From positions 372,001-436,000 of the forward strand of contig NZ_CP065521.1 of assembly GCF_018986735.1 (NCBI RefSeq): 64,000 bases of DNA. Direction: 5' to 3'. Of the stretch, positions 16,518 through 26,371 are shown in pieces. The notes beneath the pieces were generated by a model. The model saw nothing but the letters and a program-made list of their open reading frames with translations. It was not told the origin of the DNA and did not search any database. Every line of letters starts with the position of its first letter. Position 1 is the stretch's first letter. A program made the translations under genes and the position numbers. This stretch comes from Schaalia sp. 19OD2882 (GTDB taxonomy: Bacteria > Actinomycetota > Actinomycetes > Actinomycetales > Actinomycetaceae).

Positions 16518-16754
16518 CGTGACCTCTCCCTCGTCCTCCCCGCCCTCTCTCCGCCGGATTCGTCGGTCAAGCCGGATGGGTCGGGTTTCGGTGGGGGCGA
16601 GGGCGGAGCGGGGTGCCAATGGGGAGGCTGGTGACAATGTGACTTCTGAGAACAAAGTGGGATAATGTTGCATGAGTTGCGTTTGTTGCTCTAGTGTCGA
16701 AGCCGTGCGTCCTCGGGCGCACAGTCCCTCGTATCCGATGACAGGTGGAATCTG
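16518..16754. other. Divergent intergenic region metY leader / NlpC-P60 gene
   Basis: The 516 bases between metY and the NlpC/P60 gene hold the metY leader on the left. The right part is unusually AT-rich for this genome (16631-16695) and probably contains both promoters. A copy of the GC-rich intergenic motif is at 16596-16609. A single core of the 21-bp repeat type (GACGAATCC on the minus strand, 16556-16564) is also present. No SAM riboswitch consensus was recognised. Confidence 0.5.
16639..16666 (+). promoter_or_regulatory. Candidate sigma-70-type promoter for NlpC/P60 gene
   Basis: GTGACT (16639-16644) and GATAAT (16661-16666) are separated by 16 bases inside an AT-rich island. They would give a leader of about 80 bases before the GTG at 16755. 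This is a hexamer match only. Confidence 0.4.
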
Positions 16755-18077
16755 GTGGCCGAGAACCCGCGAGCGTGGGCACCACGCAAGCTCCGGACCG
16801 TCCTCGTCGCGCTGCTCACGACGTGCGTCATGGTCCTTCCCGGAATCGCCCAAGCGACGCCCTCCGAGGACGACATCGCCCGAGCCAAGGCGGCGGAGGA
16901 AGCCGCCAGGCTCTCGGTTGCCCAGATCGAGGTCGCCCTGGCCAATGCGACAGCGGCAGCCGACACCGCCCTCGTCGAGGCCCAGAAGGCTGCCGAGGAG
17001 TACAACGGCGCCCTCTACGCGCTCGAACAGGCGACCAAGGCCGCCGACAAGGCCCAGTCCGAGGCCGACGCCGCACAGTCGGCGTTCGAGGTCTCGCGCC
17101 AGAAGATCGCCTCCATCGCCCAGACCGCCTACCGCGAGGGTGGGGCCTCACTGGATTCCCTGAGCCCCTACGTCAGTGCCGACGGTCTGCGCGATGTCGA
17201 GACCCGCAGGTCGACCCTGAAGTCCTTCTCGGTCAACGCCGACGACAAGATGCAGGAAGTCGCTGCGCTCGAACAGGTGGCCAAAGTGATGCAGGCCGCC
17301 GCCGCCAAGGCCCGCGACCTGCAGGCCAAGGCCACCGCCGAGTCCGAGGCCCGCGCCGACGAGGCCCGGGCCGCCGCTGACGCGGCGGTCGAACAGAAGG
17401 CGGCCACCGAGATCCAGCGAGAGGCCCTTGTCACCGAACTGGCCAAGCGTCAGAACACCACTGTCGCCCTGGTCAAGGAACGTGAAGCCTTCCTCGAGGC
17501 CGAACGTCGCCGCGCCGCCGAAGAGGCCGCGCGCAAGGCCGCCGAGGCCGAACGCCTTCGCCTGGAGGAAGAGGCGCGTCAGCGCGCCGCCGAAGAGGCC
17601 CGTCGCCGCCAGGAGCAGGCCGAAGCCCAAGCACAGGGCGGAGACGACGGCGATGACGACGGCTACGAAGAACCCGCCCCGAGCAGCCCTGCACCCGCCC
17701 CGGCTCCCGCAGGAAATGCCAATGCCGTGCAAGGCGCCATCGACTTCGCCTACTCGGTCCTGGGCTCCCCCTATGTGTGGGGCGGCGAAGGTCCCGGCTA
17801 CGACTGCTCGGGCCTGGTCACGGTCGCCTACCGGACCCAGGGGATCTACTTGCCCCACTGGTCGGTGGCCCAGTACGACTCCGGCACGAAGGTGCCCGTC
17901 GATGCCGCGATCCCCGGCGACCTGATCTTCTGGGGCGAGGGCGGGACGCCCTACCACGTGGCGATCTACTTGGGCGACGGCCAGATCATCGAGGCACCGA
18001 CCTTCGGTGTCCCGGTCCGTGTGACCGGCATCTACAACTGGGGTTCAGTCATGCCCTACGCGGTGCGCGTCGCCTGA
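16755..18077 (+). CDS. Secreted NlpC/P60 peptidoglycan endopeptidase with coiled coil (CwlO/RipA-like)
   Basis: 440-residue cell-wall hydrolase. A signal peptide (LVALLTTCVMVLPGIAQA, cut about residue 35) is followed by a long Ala/Glu/Lys/Arg-rich coiled coil (about 40-295). A Gly/Asp/Pro linker leads into a C-terminal NlpC/P60 domain (about 320-440). The catalytic Cys lies in YDCSGLV near 351 and the His in PYHVAIYLG near 400. These proteins cleave D-Glu-meso-Dpm type stem-peptide bonds at division; the coiled coil usually couples them to regulators such as FtsEX. The GTG start is supported by aggtgg 6 bases upstream. Confidence 0.9.
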   Translation: MAENPRAWAPRKLRTVLVALLTTCVMVLPGIAQATPSEDDIARAKAAEEAARLSVAQIEVALANATAAADTALVEAQKAAEEYNGALYALEQATKAADKAQSEADAAQSAFEVSRQKIASIAQTAYREGGASLDSLSPYVSADGLRDVETRRSTLKSFSVNADDKMQEVAALEQVAKVMQAAAAKARDLQAKATAESEARADEARAAADAAVEQKAATEIQREALVTELAKRQNTTVALVKEREAFLEAERRRAAEEAARKAAEAERLRLEEEARQRAAEEARRRQEQAEAQAQGGDDGDDDGYEEPAPSSPAPAPAPAGNANAVQGAIDFAYSVLGSPYVWGGEGPGYDCSGLVTVAYRTQGIYLPHWSVAQYDSGTKVPVDAAIPGDLIFWGEGGTPYHVAIYLGDGQIIEAPTFGVPVRVTGIYNWGSVMPYAVRVA

Positions 18078-18120
18078 GCGTCCGCCGGCCACCCGCACGA
18101 ACCGGTGTGGCCCCAGGCCC

Positions 18121-18136
18121 GGCCGCAGTTGCGGCC
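18121..18136. terminator. Palindromic hairpin between convergent genes
   Basis: GGCCGCAGTTGCGGCC is a perfect inverted repeat placed exactly between the NlpC/P60 stop and the ppa stop. It could serve both strands. It lacks a T-run. Confidence 0.45.
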
Positions 18137-18646
18137 TCAGTGCGCAGGGGCCTGACCTGAAGCCTCGACGTCCTTCAGGCGCTGGAACGAGCGGCGGATC
18201 TCGGCCTCGGCCTCGTCCCGGCCCACCCAGTGGGCGCCCTCGACGGACTTGCCGGGCTCCAGGTCCTTGTACACCTCGAAGAAGTGCTGGATCTCCAGGC
18301 GGTGGAACTCGGACACGTCGTCGATGTCGGTTCTCCACGAGGCGCGCTGGTCGGAAGCGGGAACGCACAGGACCTTGTCGTCGCCGCCCTTCTCATCGCG
18401 CATGCGGAACATGCCCAGGGCGCGGCAGCGGATGACGCAGCCGGGGAACGTGGGTTCTTCCAGCAGGACCAGGGCGTCCAGCGGATCGCCGTCCTCGCCC
18501 AGGGTGTCGTCGATGAAGCCGTAGTCGTCGGGGTAGCGGGTGGAGGTGAAGAGCATCCGGTCCAGGCGGATCCGACCCGTCTCGTGGTCGATCTCGTACT
18601 TGTTGCGATTGCCCTTGGGGATCTCGATCGTCACGTCGAATTCCAC
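18137..18646 (-). CDS. ppa: Inorganic pyrophosphatase
   Basis: 169-residue family I soluble pyrophosphatase, which hydrolyses PPi to phosphate with Mg2+. Typical signatures are [23 protein letters not shown], the active-site [11 protein letters not shown], and the C-terminal [13 protein letters not shown]. Length is standard for bacterial hexameric enzymes. The GTG start at 18646 is preceded by AGGAG at 7 bases. It is transcribed divergently from dacB and converges with the NlpC/P60 gene. Confidence 0.96.
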   Translation of the reverse strand: MEFDVTIEIPKGNRNKYEIDHETGRIRLDRMLFTSTRYPDDYGFIDDTLGEDGDPLDALVLLEEPTFPGCVIRCRALGMFRMRDEKGGDDKVLCVPASDQRASWRTDIDDVSEFHRLEIQHFFEVYKDLEPGKSVEGAHWVGRDEAEAEIRRSFQRLKDVEASGQAPAH

Positions 18647-18719
18647 GTCGTGCTCCTTGTCTGGTCAGCCGCGCGCCTCCGCAGCGTGGGTCGTTGCCGT
18701 CCCGTCCCGGGCCAGGCAC

Positions 18720-18725
18720 TAGGGT
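18720..18725 (+). promoter_or_regulatory. -10 hexamer before dacB
   Basis: TAGGGT lies 30 bases upstream of the dacB ATG, giving a short leader with the ribosome site GGGAGG. A poor -35 (TTGCCG, 20 bases upstream) is the best available. Confidence 0.35.
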
Positions 18726-18755
18726 TGACGAGGACGACGACCTCGGGAGGCCCTC

Positions 18756-20135
18756 ATGCGACGCGGGACTGTTGCAGCGATTCTAGGCGCATCTGTGCTG
18801 GCACTGGCTGCAGCGGGCTACGTGGTGCTCGACGGGCGCGACCTCGCGCCCGGCGTCGTCACTGCAGCCGGGGCCGTTCGTCCCGCAGATCCTCCCACCT
18901 TGAGTGCCCAGTCCGGACAGCCCGTCGCAGACCCCGCCCAGTCGGAGGGTGCGCCCGTGTCGGCCTCGGCGGTCGAAGCCGCTTGGGGTGCCGCCCAGGC
19001 GGCGGCCGCCGACGGCAAGTGGCGCACGTGGGCCCATGTCGTGGACGCCTCCACGGGAGACGTCCTGCTGGACTCGGGTGGCTCGCAGGCCCACACGCCG
19101 GCCTCCATCACCAAGGTCCTGTCCGCCTTCACGGCCCTGGCACACCTGGACCCCTCCGCCCGCCTGTCGACCGGCACCTCCCTGCAGGGCACCGACCTGT
19201 ACCTGTGGGGGCAGGGGGACCTGTTGCTCGGTGAGGGCGCGGGCAATCCGGCGACCACCAATGGCCACGCCGGTGTCGGCGACCTTGCCAACCTGACTGC
19301 GACGGCCCTGAAGGACAAGGGTGTGACGCGCGTGGTCCTGCATCCGGCCACGGATCTTTTCGCAGGCGAGTCGCACCTGGGGGCCTGGGCGGGCCAGGAG
19401 GTCGCCAACTACGAAGGCCATGTGGGCGCCATGGCCGTGGACTCCGGGCGAGTCAACGGCGACAGCATGAACTTCGTCCCCGACCCGGAGCTCTCCGTCG
19501 CCGAGATCCTTGCCGCCCACCTGCGTTCGGCGGGGGTCGAGGTCGAGATGGCGGGCGCGGCTGCGGCGCCGGCCTCCGCCACCGAACTCGCGCGGGTCGA
19601 CTCGGCCACACTCGCCCAGCAGATCCGCTACTTCCTGCAGGAGTCGGACAACACGATGGCCGACCAGTACTGCAGGCTGGCTGCACATGCGGCCGGCGCC
19701 GAGCCCACCTACGCCGGTGCCACGGCCCTGGTGCTCAAGGACCTGACGGCCGGGGGAGTCTCGGTCGAGGGAATGACGTTGGAGGACTGCTCTGGCCTGT
19801 CCACCAATGACAAGATCCCCGGTTCGGTGCTCACAGGTGCCATTCGCGCCTCACTGGCCTCCGACAGGCCGGCGCTTGCGGACCTGGCCAGGTCGCTGCC
19901 GTGGGCGGGCCTGCAGGGCACGATGCACAACCGCCTGGAGGGCGCCAGCACTGCGGGCAATGTGCAGGCCAAGACCGGGTCCTTGGCCGCCGTCTCCTCC
20001 CTGGCGGGCGTGGTGACCACCTCGAGCGGGCGCACTTTGGTCTTCGCCGTGGGAAATGACGGGGTGCCTGACGACGCGGCGGCGCTGACCCGCCCGCACC
20101 TGGACAACTTCGTGGCGGCCCTGGCGGCTCTGTGA
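18756..20135 (+). CDS. dacB: D-alanyl-D-alanine carboxypeptidase/endopeptidase (PBP4, S13)
   Basis: 459-residue low-molecular-weight penicillin-binding protein that trims the terminal D-Ala and cuts cross-links in peptidoglycan. An N-terminal hydrophobic segment (AILGASVLALAAAGYVVL) acts as signal or anchor. The active-site triads are SITK near residue 117, SDN near 297 and KTG near 406, in the order and spacing of family S13. Start ATG 18756 has GGGAGG 5 bases upstream. It begins a conserved actinobacterial gene series continuing into tilS, hpt and ftsH. Confidence 0.93.
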   Translation: MRRGTVAAILGASVLALAAAGYVVLDGRDLAPGVVTAAGAVRPADPPTLSAQSGQPVADPAQSEGAPVSASAVEAAWGAAQAAAADGKWRTWAHVVDASTGDVLLDSGGSQAHTPASITKVLSAFTALAHLDPSARLSTGTSLQGTDLYLWGQGDLLLGEGAGNPATTNGHAGVGDLANLTATALKDKGVTRVVLHPATDLFAGESHLGAWAGQEVANYEGHVGAMAVDSGRVNGDSMNFVPDPELSVAEILAAHLRSAGVEVEMAGAAAAPASATELARVDSATLAQQIRYFLQESDNTMADQYCRLAAHAAGAEPTYAGATALVLKDLTAGGVSVEGMTLEDCSGLSTNDKIPGSVLTGAIRASLASDRPALADLARSLPWAGLQGTMHNRLEGASTAGNVQAKTGSLAAVSSLAGVVTTSSGRTLVFAVGNDGVPDDAAALTRPHLDNFVAALAAL

Positions 20136-20207
20136 CGACCGGGGCCGCGACCTCGGTGGCCACCGCGCGTGGACGCCGGCGGCCACTCCGGCCGAGGAGG
20201 GCGCCTC

Positions 20208-20213
20208 TAGACT
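20208..20213 (+). promoter_or_regulatory. -10 hexamer of leaderless DUF2342-like gene
   Basis: TAGACT ends 6 bases before the ATG at 20220. There is no ribosome site, indicating a leaderless transcript and fixing the start. Confidence 0.5.
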
Positions 20214-20219
20214 GAGGAC

Positions 20220-21089
20220 ATGTCGGTTTCCTCCTCTCGCGAGCTCATCGCACGTGTTGCCGGTGCTGCGATCTCCGCCGGCCCGCGGGTGCCTGTGACG
20301 CGCGCAGCGGCCGTCGTCGCCCGACTGCGCAAGGCCGTGCGCTGGTCCGATTCGCGTCTGGCCGAGGTGTGCGTCCTTCCCCCGGACCTTGCGACCGAGG
20401 TGGTGTCTTTGGTGCGTCGGACTCCGGTGGAGATCCTGGATCGCAAGGGTGCGTGGAAGGTTGCCGTCCACGCGGTCGGCGCCATGGGGCACCGCTCCGG
20501 CCTGGAGCTGCGGGCCAGTGCCTTGGTCGGTGCGGCGATGCTCGGACGTGACGTGGTCACCCGCCTGACCGGGATCTGGGACGAGGAACGCGGGACGCGT
20601 GTGCTGGTGGCGCCCAATGTCCTCGACGAGGTGCGGCGTCTGGCCCTGGATGAGAAGGACTGGTGCCGCTGGGTGTGCCTGCGCACGTCCTTGGGTGCCC
20701 TCCACCACCTCCTGGCCCCTCACCTTCATGACCACCTCACGCACCTGTTGCGCACCCTGCCGGACTCGGGTGAGGAACTTGCCCGTTTCCTTCTCCTGTC
20801 CGACGCTGTGGCGCGTGCGTCGATGGATTCACTGACCACGGCGGACATGCCGTCCCTGCGGTGGATCCGCTCGCACGAGTCCTTCCGTGTGGACCCGGCG
20901 CATGTGGCCCTGGTTCGTGCCCTGACCAGGGGAGGGGCGGACGTGCCCGCCGCCGTGGCCGATGTGGGTTCCTTCGCGCATGAGGTCGTGGCCGGTGGGG
21001 AAGTGGCAGCCCTCTTCTCGCGTCCCGAGGCCCTGCCGAGCGTCGCGGAGTACGGCGACCACGCCGCTTGGGCGCGCCGTGCCCGGTGA
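20220..21089 (+). CDS. DUF2342-family protein lacking the HExxH zinc motif
   Basis: 289-residue protein in the position normally held by the DUF2342 zinc metalloprotease-like gene between dacB and tilS. Family landmarks persist: GPRVPVTRAAAVVARLR, the WKVAVHAVGAMG segment, the RVLVAPNVLDEVRRLALD strand-helix and DWCRWVCL. In the usual family the last is followed by HEVTH, but here residues about 154-163 read LRTSLGALHH, so the metal ligands and catalytic Glu are gone. The protein is also shorter than typical (about 350-400). It may be a pseudoenzyme or scaffold. The frame is intact with normal codon use, so it does not look like a decaying pseudogene. Family assignment is by recall and position. 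Confidence 0.6.
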   Translation: MSVSSSRELIARVAGAAISAGPRVPVTRAAAVVARLRKAVRWSDSRLAEVCVLPPDLATEVVSLVRRTPVEILDRKGAWKVAVHAVGAMGHRSGLELRASALVGAAMLGRDVVTRLTGIWDEERGTRVLVAPNVLDEVRRLALDEKDWCRWVCLRTSLGALHHLLAPHLHDHLTHLLRTLPDSGEELARFLLLSDAVARASMDSLTTADMPSLRWIRSHESFRVDPAHVALVRALTRGGADVPAAVADVGSFAHEVVAGGEVAALFSRPEALPSVAEYGDHAAWARRAR

Positions 21090-22224
21090 CGAGGGCGAGC
21101 GCCGCCCACGCGCATGTGACCTCGTCGGAGCCAACCCGTCGGGCGTCCTGTCGCGCCTGGACCTGGCAGTGCGCCGCGCCCTCCTTCCCTTCCGCAGTGA
21201 CGGTGCCCGGGACCTCCTCGTCGGCCTGTCCGGCGGAGCCGACTCCATGGCCCTCGCCCTGGCCGCAATTGACGTGGGAGCACGCCTGGGCATGAGGGTC
21301 CACTGTCTGACGGTCGACCACGCCCTGCGCGACGGATCGGCCGAGGAGGCCGCCCTCGTCATCGAGTGGGCGCGGCACCTGGGGGCGCAGGCGGACGGCG
21401 TGCGGGTGAGGCCGGGGCGTGAGGGCGGGCCCGAAGGGGCGGCGCGTGCGGCTCGGCGGCGGGCACTGTCGGAGCGGGCGCGGCAGATCGGCAGGGCCGG
21501 CTCGGGCCACCCCGACTGCGGCCGGGGCGGCGCGGGGCCCGCGGTCGCCGTCCCTATCCTCCTTGGCCACACGGCCGATGACCAGGCCGAAACGGTCCTG
21601 CTGCGCCTGGCCAGGGGATCCGGGGCCCGATCCCTTCGGGCAATGTCCCCGTGCGTGGTGGACGAGGACGGGACGGTGTGGCTGCGTCCACTGCTCGACC
21701 TGCGACGCGCAGACCTCCGTGAGGTCTTGGTGACACTTTCCCTACCGTGGGTGGAGGACCCGACGAACGCCGCCGACGGCCCTTGGCGCGCCGCCGACGG
21801 CTCGCCCCTCAGACGCGCGGCCGTGCGCGAGAAGGTCCTGCCCGCCCTGGCCGAGGCCCTCGGAGTCGACCCCGTTCCCGCCCTGGCGCGAACGGCGCGC
21901 CTCCTCGCACGTGACGACGACGCCCTCGATGCCCGCGCAGCGGACCTCAGGAGGGCCGCCACCGGGCAGAATCCGCAGGTCCTGGTACTGGAGGAGCTGA
22001 TTGGGGCACCCGATGCCCTCCTCACGCGGGTCCTGCGCGACCACCTCCTCGCCAACGGCGCCCGTGCGGGGGATCTCGCCTCCACCCACCTGGCCCGTGC
22101 CTGCGACCTCGTCACCCGGTGGAGCGGTCAGGGGCCATTGCAGCTTCCGGGCGTGGAACTCAGGCGCGAACGGGATGCGACAGGGGCCGCCGTCCTTGTC
22201 GCGCGTGCACCCCGACCGAGGTGA
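21079..22224 (+). CDS. tilS: tRNA(Ile)-lysidine synthase TilS
   Basis: 381-residue ATP-dependent ligase that adds lysine to C34 of tRNA-Ile(CAU), allowing AUA decoding. The PP-loop is LSGGADSM at about residues 50-57, followed by the HCLTVDHALR and GHTADDQAETVLLRL motifs characteristic of TilS. The GTG start 21079 overlaps the end of the upstream gene by 11 bases. The longer open frame lies within that gene, and the next start (GTG 21169) would cut into the conserved VRRALLP region. Essential in most bacteria. Confidence 0.92.
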   Translation: MPGDEGERRPRACDLVGANPSGVLSRLDLAVRRALLPFRSDGARDLLVGLSGGADSMALALAAIDVGARLGMRVHCLTVDHALRDGSAEEAALVIEWARHLGAQADGVRVRPGREGGPEGAARAARRRALSERARQIGRAGSGHPDCGRGGAGPAVAVPILLGHTADDQAETVLLRLARGSGARSLRAMSPCVVDEDGTVWLRPLLDLRRADLREVLVTLSLPWVEDPTNAADGPWRAADGSPLRRAAVREKVLPALAEALGVDPVPALARTARLLARDDDALDARAADLRRAATGQNPQVLVLEELIGAPDALLTRVLRDHLLANGARAGDLASTHLARACDLVTRWSGQGPLQLPGVELRRERDATGAAVLVARAPRPR

Positions 22225-22315
22225 CCGGCGGTGCGGGAGGACGGCGAGGTGTGGCACCCTTGAGGGCGTCGCGTCCTCGACCAGGGGACGTGTGGACGTG
22301 GGAGAAGGGCACACG

Positions 22316-22870
22316 GTGGACGCCACTGACATGGGTGAGGACCTCAAGAACATCCTCGTGGACGAGGACGAGATCGACCGACGACTCACGGAGATGGCAC
22401 ACGAGATCGACAGGGACTACGTCGGCAAGGAGATTCTGGTGGTCGGTGTCCTGCGTGGAGCCGTCATGGTCATGGCGGATCTGTCGCGCAAGATCCACAC
22501 GCCCCTGACCATGGACTGGATGGCCGTGTCCTCCTACGGGTCGGGCACGAAGTCCTCGGGCGTGGTGCGCATCATCAAGGACCTCGACACCGACATCCAC
22601 GGACGCCATGTCCTCATCGTCGAAGACATCATCGACTCGGGTCTGACCCTGTCGTGGCTGCGCAAGAACCTGGAGTCGCGTGGAGCCGCATCCGTGCGCA
22701 TCGCGACCTTGCTCCGCAAACCCGAGGCCGCCAAGGTCGACGTGGACGTGGCCTACGTCGGTTTCGAGATCCCCAATGAATTCGTCGTCGGCTACGGACT
22801 GGACTACGCCGAGAACTACCGCCACCTGCCCTTCGTCGGTACGCTGGCACCTCACGTCTACGGAGGCTGA
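22316..22870 (+). CDS. hpt: Hypoxanthine(-guanine) phosphoribosyltransferase
   Basis: 184-residue type I phosphoribosyltransferase salvaging hypoxanthine/guanine with PRPP. The PRPP-binding motif [14 protein letters not shown] is plain, with the early [14 protein letters not shown] loop and the [13 protein letters not shown] segment. The C-terminal [19 protein letters not shown] is family-typical. GTG 22316 was chosen because agaagg lies 7 bases upstream; ATG 22331 is an alternative. It is between tilS and ftsH, a conserved arrangement in actinobacteria and firmicutes. Confidence 0.93.
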   Translation: MDATDMGEDLKNILVDEDEIDRRLTEMAHEIDRDYVGKEILVVGVLRGAVMVMADLSRKIHTPLTMDWMAVSSYGSGTKSSGVVRIIKDLDTDIHGRHVLIVEDIIDSGLTLSWLRKNLESRGAASVRIATLLRKPEAAKVDVDVAYVGFEIPNEFVVGYGLDYAENYRHLPFVGTLAPHVYGG

Positions 22871-22920
22871 CGACGCCCGGAAGGCACGCAGGTCCTGGTA
22901 CGCACAACGAAGGGAAGTCC

Positions 22921-24963
22921 GTGGCGGAGAACACGAAGACAAGAAGGATCAACTGGGCATGGGTGGCCGTGCCCCTGTCGGTGCTGCTCATCGGCGGATG
23001 GTTCCTGTGGCAGCTCTTCCAACCCCGCGTGGTCGACACCTCCGAAGGCCTGGAGATCCTCAAGGGCGACTCCGTCGAGCGGGTCGTCGTCAATGAAGGC
23101 ACCCAGCAGGTCAACCTCACCCTGACGAAGGACTGGATGCACAAGTCCACCGGCCAGGGCGACCAGGACCGCAACCTCGGCAAGGACATCGCCTTCACCT
23201 ACTCCCACGCCCAGACCAAGGACATCCTGGACACGGTCGGCAAACTCGACCCCAAGCGCGGCTGGAACGCCCTGTACCCGCAGACCAGCGTGCTGGCGAC
23301 CCTGCTGCAGATGCTGCTGCCCATCGTCATCCTGCTGGCCGCCTTCTGGTGGATCATGTCGAGCATGTCCGGTTCACGCATGATGGGTGGATTCGGCCAG
23401 TCCAAGGCCAAGGAGTTCAACCAGGAGAACCCGGAGGTCACCTTCGACGACGTCGCCGGCGAGGACGAGGCCGTGGAGGAACTCGAGGAGATCCGCGAAT
23501 TCCTGGCCTCCCCGGAGAAGTTCCACCGCGTGGGCGCCAAGATCCCCCGAGGGGTCCTGCTCTACGGTCCTCCCGGAACCGGCAAGACCCTGCTGGCCAA
23601 GGCTGTCGCCGGAGAGGCCCACGTCCCCTTCTTCTCGATCTCCGGCTCGGAATTCCTCGAAATGTACGTGGGTGTGGGTGCCTCGCGTGTGCGTGACCTC
23701 TTCGCCAAGGCGAAGAAGTCGTCCCCGGCCATCATCTTCGTCGACGAGATCGACGCCGTGGGTCGTCACCGCGGCAGCGGCATCGGCGGCGGCAACGACG
23801 AACGCGAACAGACCCTCAACCAGCTGCTGGTCGAGATGGACGGCTTCGACGACCGCGCCAATGTCATCCTCATCGCCGCGACGAACCGCCCCGACATCCT
23901 TGACCCGGCGCTGCTGCGCCCGGGGCGCTTCGACCGTCAGATCGCCGTGGAGGCCCCCGACCTGAAGGGCCGTGAAGCCATCCTCAAGGTGCATGCGGCA
24001 GGCAAACCCATGACCCCTGAGGTCGACCTGCGCCAGGTCGCCAAGCGCACCCCCGGCTTCACCGGCGCCGACCTGGCCAATGTCCTCAACGAAGCCGCCC
24101 TGCTCACGGCCCGTTCGAATGCGGATCTCATCGACGACCGCGCCATCGACGAGGCCATCGACCGGGTGGTCGCAGGCCCCCAGAAGCGCACCCGCGTCAT
24201 GAACGACCACGACAAGGCCGTCACCGCCTACCACGAGGCCGGTCACGCCCTGTGCGCTGCGGCCCTGAACCACACCGACCCGGTCACCAAGGTGACGATC
24301 CTTCCGCGAGGCCGCGCTCTGGGCTACACGATGGTCATGCCCACCGAGGACCGCTACTCCAAGACCCGCAACCAACTGCTCGACAACCTCGTGTACGCCA
24401 TGGGCGGCAGGGTCGCGGAGGAGATCGTCTTCCGTGACCCTTCCACCGGCGCGTCGAACGACATCCAGAAGGCCACCGAATCCGCGCGCGCCATGGTCAC
24501 CGACTACGGCATGTCCGAACGGGTCGGCAATGTGAAGCTCGGCCAAGCCGACACCGACCCCTTCATCGGTCGTGACATGGGACGCGGGCCGGGTCGCACC
24601 TACTCCGACGCCATTGCGGCCGTCATCGACGAGGAGGTCCGTGCCTTCCTGGACGCCGCGACCCGCGAGGCCTGGGAGATCCTCAGCCGCAACCGCGACG
24701 TCCTGGACACCCTGGCTCAGCGTCTCCTGGAGGAGGAGACCCTGGACGAGGCCGCCTTGGCCGCAATCTTCGAGGGCGTGCGCAAACAGCCGGACCGGCC
24801 CGTGTGGAACTACCTCGACGAGGCGGCCGTGCCCGGTGCCGTCTTCGGCCGGCCGGTGGTGGGTTCGTCCGAGGACCTGGCCCACCTGCGGGCCTCGTCG
24901 GATGCGGGGACGCCCGGGGCCGCCGCAGACGGGGAGCCGACCCAGGCGGACCAGGAGCTCTGA
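22921..24963 (+). CDS. ftsH: ATP-dependent zinc metalloprotease FtsH
   Basis: 680-residue membrane-anchored AAA+ protease that degrades misfolded membrane and some regulatory proteins. It has two N-terminal helices (about 10-30 and 125-147) with an extracytoplasmic domain between. The AAA domain shows Walker A GPPGTGKT near 217, Walker B IIFVDEID and the second region of homology (ATNRPDILD, then RPGRFDR). The zinc protease motif HEAGH is near 438. The acidic C-terminal tail is not conserved. The GTG start has gaagggaag upstream. Its stop overlaps the folE ATG (TGATG). Confidence 0.96.
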   Translation: MAENTKTRRINWAWVAVPLSVLLIGGWFLWQLFQPRVVDTSEGLEILKGDSVERVVVNEGTQQVNLTLTKDWMHKSTGQGDQDRNLGKDIAFTYSHAQTKDILDTVGKLDPKRGWNALYPQTSVLATLLQMLLPIVILLAAFWWIMSSMSGSRMMGGFGQSKAKEFNQENPEVTFDDVAGEDEAVEELEEIREFLASPEKFHRVGAKIPRGVLLYGPPGTGKTLLAKAVAGEAHVPFFSISGSEFLEMYVGVGASRVRDLFAKAKKSSPAIIFVDEIDAVGRHRGSGIGGGNDEREQTLNQLLVEMDGFDDRANVILIAATNRPDILDPALLRPGRFDRQIAVEAPDLKGREAILKVHAAGKPMTPEVDLRQVAKRTPGFTGADLANVLNEAALLTARSNADLIDDRAIDEAIDRVVAGPQKRTRVMNDHDKAVTAYHEAGHALCAAALNHTDPVTKVTILPRGRALGYTMVMPTEDRYSKTRNQLLDNLVYAMGGRVAEEIVFRDPSTGASNDIQKATESARAMVTDYGMSERVGNVKLGQADTDPFIGRDMGRGPGRTYSDAIAAVIDEEVRAFLDAATREAWEILSRNRDVLDTLAQRLLEEETLDEAALAAIFEGVRKQPDRPVWNYLDEAAVPGAVFGRPVVGSSEDLAHLRASSDAGTPGAAADGEPTQADQEL

Positions 24964-25529
24964 TGTACGACGAGGACGGCGTCGTGGCCGCCGTGCGCGC
25001 CCTGCTCGAGGCGGTGGGGGAGGACCCCGACCGTGAGGGGCTCAAGGAAACCCCCGAACGCATGGGACGCGCGTGGAAGGAGTTGCTCGCGGGCTTGGGG
25101 CAGGACCCGCGTGAGCACCTGCGCACCGTCTTCGAGGCCGGCACCGACGAACTGGTCCTCGTGCGTGACATCCACTTCCACTCCGTGTGCGAGCACCACC
25201 TGCTGCCCTTTGTCGGGCGCGCCCACGTCGGCTACATTCCGCGCGGTGGCCGCGTGACGGGCCTGTCGAAGCTGGCGCGCCTGGTCGAAGGCTATGCGCG
25301 CCGCCCCCAAGTGCAAGAGCGCCTGACCGCCCAGATCGCAGACGCCCTCGACGAGGTCCTTTCGCCTCAAGGAGTCATCGTCGTCATCGAGGCCGAGCAC
25401 ATGTGCATGTCCATGCGGGGCATCCGCAAACCCGGCTCCTCCACGGTGACCTCCGCGCTGCGCGGCATCATGCGTGACGGGAGGACCCGAGCCGAGACGA
25501 TGTCCCTGGTCCTCGGGGGTCCGCGATGA
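24963..25529 (+). CDS. folE: GTP cyclohydrolase I FolE
   Basis: 188-residue zinc enzyme converting GTP to 7,8-dihydroneopterin triphosphate, the first step of folate synthesis. It shows the zinc/active-site stretch [18 protein letters not shown], the [13 protein letters not shown]-terminal helix and the [15 protein letters not shown]-terminal motif. ATG 24963 overlaps the ftsH stop; the open frame further upstream lies in ftsH. Its own stop overlaps folP (ATGA), so folE, folP and folB-folK are a tightly coupled operon. Confidence 0.96.
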   Translation: MYDEDGVVAAVRALLEAVGEDPDREGLKETPERMGRAWKELLAGLGQDPREHLRTVFEAGTDELVLVRDIHFHSVCEHHLLPFVGRAHVGYIPRGGRVTGLSKLARLVEGYARRPQVQERLTAQIADALDEVLSPQGVIVVIEAEHMCMSMRGIRKPGSSTVTSALRGIMRDGRTRAETMSLVLGGPR

Positions 25530-26371
25530 CGCCCTCGCACTTCGGCGGAGCGCTGATGCCGGCGGGGGTGTCCTTGCCGTCGGGACGCACCTTGGTCATG
25601 GGCATCCTCAACGTCACTCCCGACTCCTTCTCCGACGGGGGGCGTTGGACGGACCCGGCCGTGGCGCTCGAGCACGCCCTCACCATGGTCGAGGACGGGG
25701 CGGACATGGTGGATGTGGGCGGAGAATCGACCCGCCCCGGATCCCACCGCATCGATGCCGAGGCCGAGTGGCAGCGGATCGGCACAGTCATTGCCGCCCT
25801 GGTCGAGGCCGGGATCGTCGTGTCCGTGGACACCCTGCACGCCCGGACCGCTCGCCGCGCCGCCGACGCGGGCGCGGCGATCGTCAATGACGTGTCCGGC
25901 GGATGCTGGGACCCCGACATGAATGCGACCGTGGCCGCCACCGACTGCGCCTACGTCATCCAGCGCTACGACGCCCTGCCGGGCACGCCCCAGGAGCACT
26001 TCGACCACGGGCCCGATGTCGTCGCCACCGTCATCTCCCGCCTGCGCGCCCAAGTGGATGCGGCCCTGCAGGCCGGCGTGGACGCGCGGCGCATCGTCGT
26101 GGACCCGGGGCTCGGCTTCTCGTTGACCAACGACCAGTGCTGGGCTCTGGTCCACCGGATCGAGGAACTCGACACATTGGGCCACCCCGTCCTGGTGGGT
26201 GCTTCTCGCAAGAGATTCCTCGCTGACTCGCCTCTTGAGGACCGTGACGCGGCCACTCACGCCGTCACGGAGGAGGTTTCTCACAAGGGAGTGTGGGCCG
26301 TTCGTGTGCACGAGGTGGCTCCCAGTGCCAGACTCGTGGGACAGGGGGGAAGGAGGCAGGGCCATGGGTGA
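25526..26371 (+). CDS. folP: Dihydropteroate synthase FolP
   Basis: 281-residue TIM-barrel enzyme joining dihydropterin pyrophosphate to p-aminobenzoate, the sulfonamide target. Signatures are [54 protein letters not shown] and GASRKRFL. Overlaps are 4 bases with folE and 8 bases with folB-folK. Length is normal, and no substitution suggestive of sulfonamide resistance can be judged by eye. Confidence 0.95.
   Translation: MTPSHFGGALMPAGVSLPSGRTLVMGILNVTPDSFSDGGRWTDPAVALEHALTMVEDGADMVDVGGESTRPGSHRIDAEAEWQRIGTVIAALVEAGIVVSVDTLHARTARRAADAGAAIVNDVSGGCWDPDMNATVAATDCAYVIQRYDALPGTPQEHFDHGPDVVATVISRLRAQVDAALQAGVDARRIVVDPGLGFSLTNDQCWALVHRIEELDTLGHPVLVGASRKRFLADSPLEDRDAATHAVTEEVSHKGVWAVRVHEVAPSARLVGQGGRRQGHG

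Noticed and set aside
16239-16660. SAM riboswitch (SAM-I or SAM-IV) in the metY leader
   Set aside because: None of the conserved core segments of these classes could be located on the minus strand; the leader instead shows an ORF with alternative hairpins.
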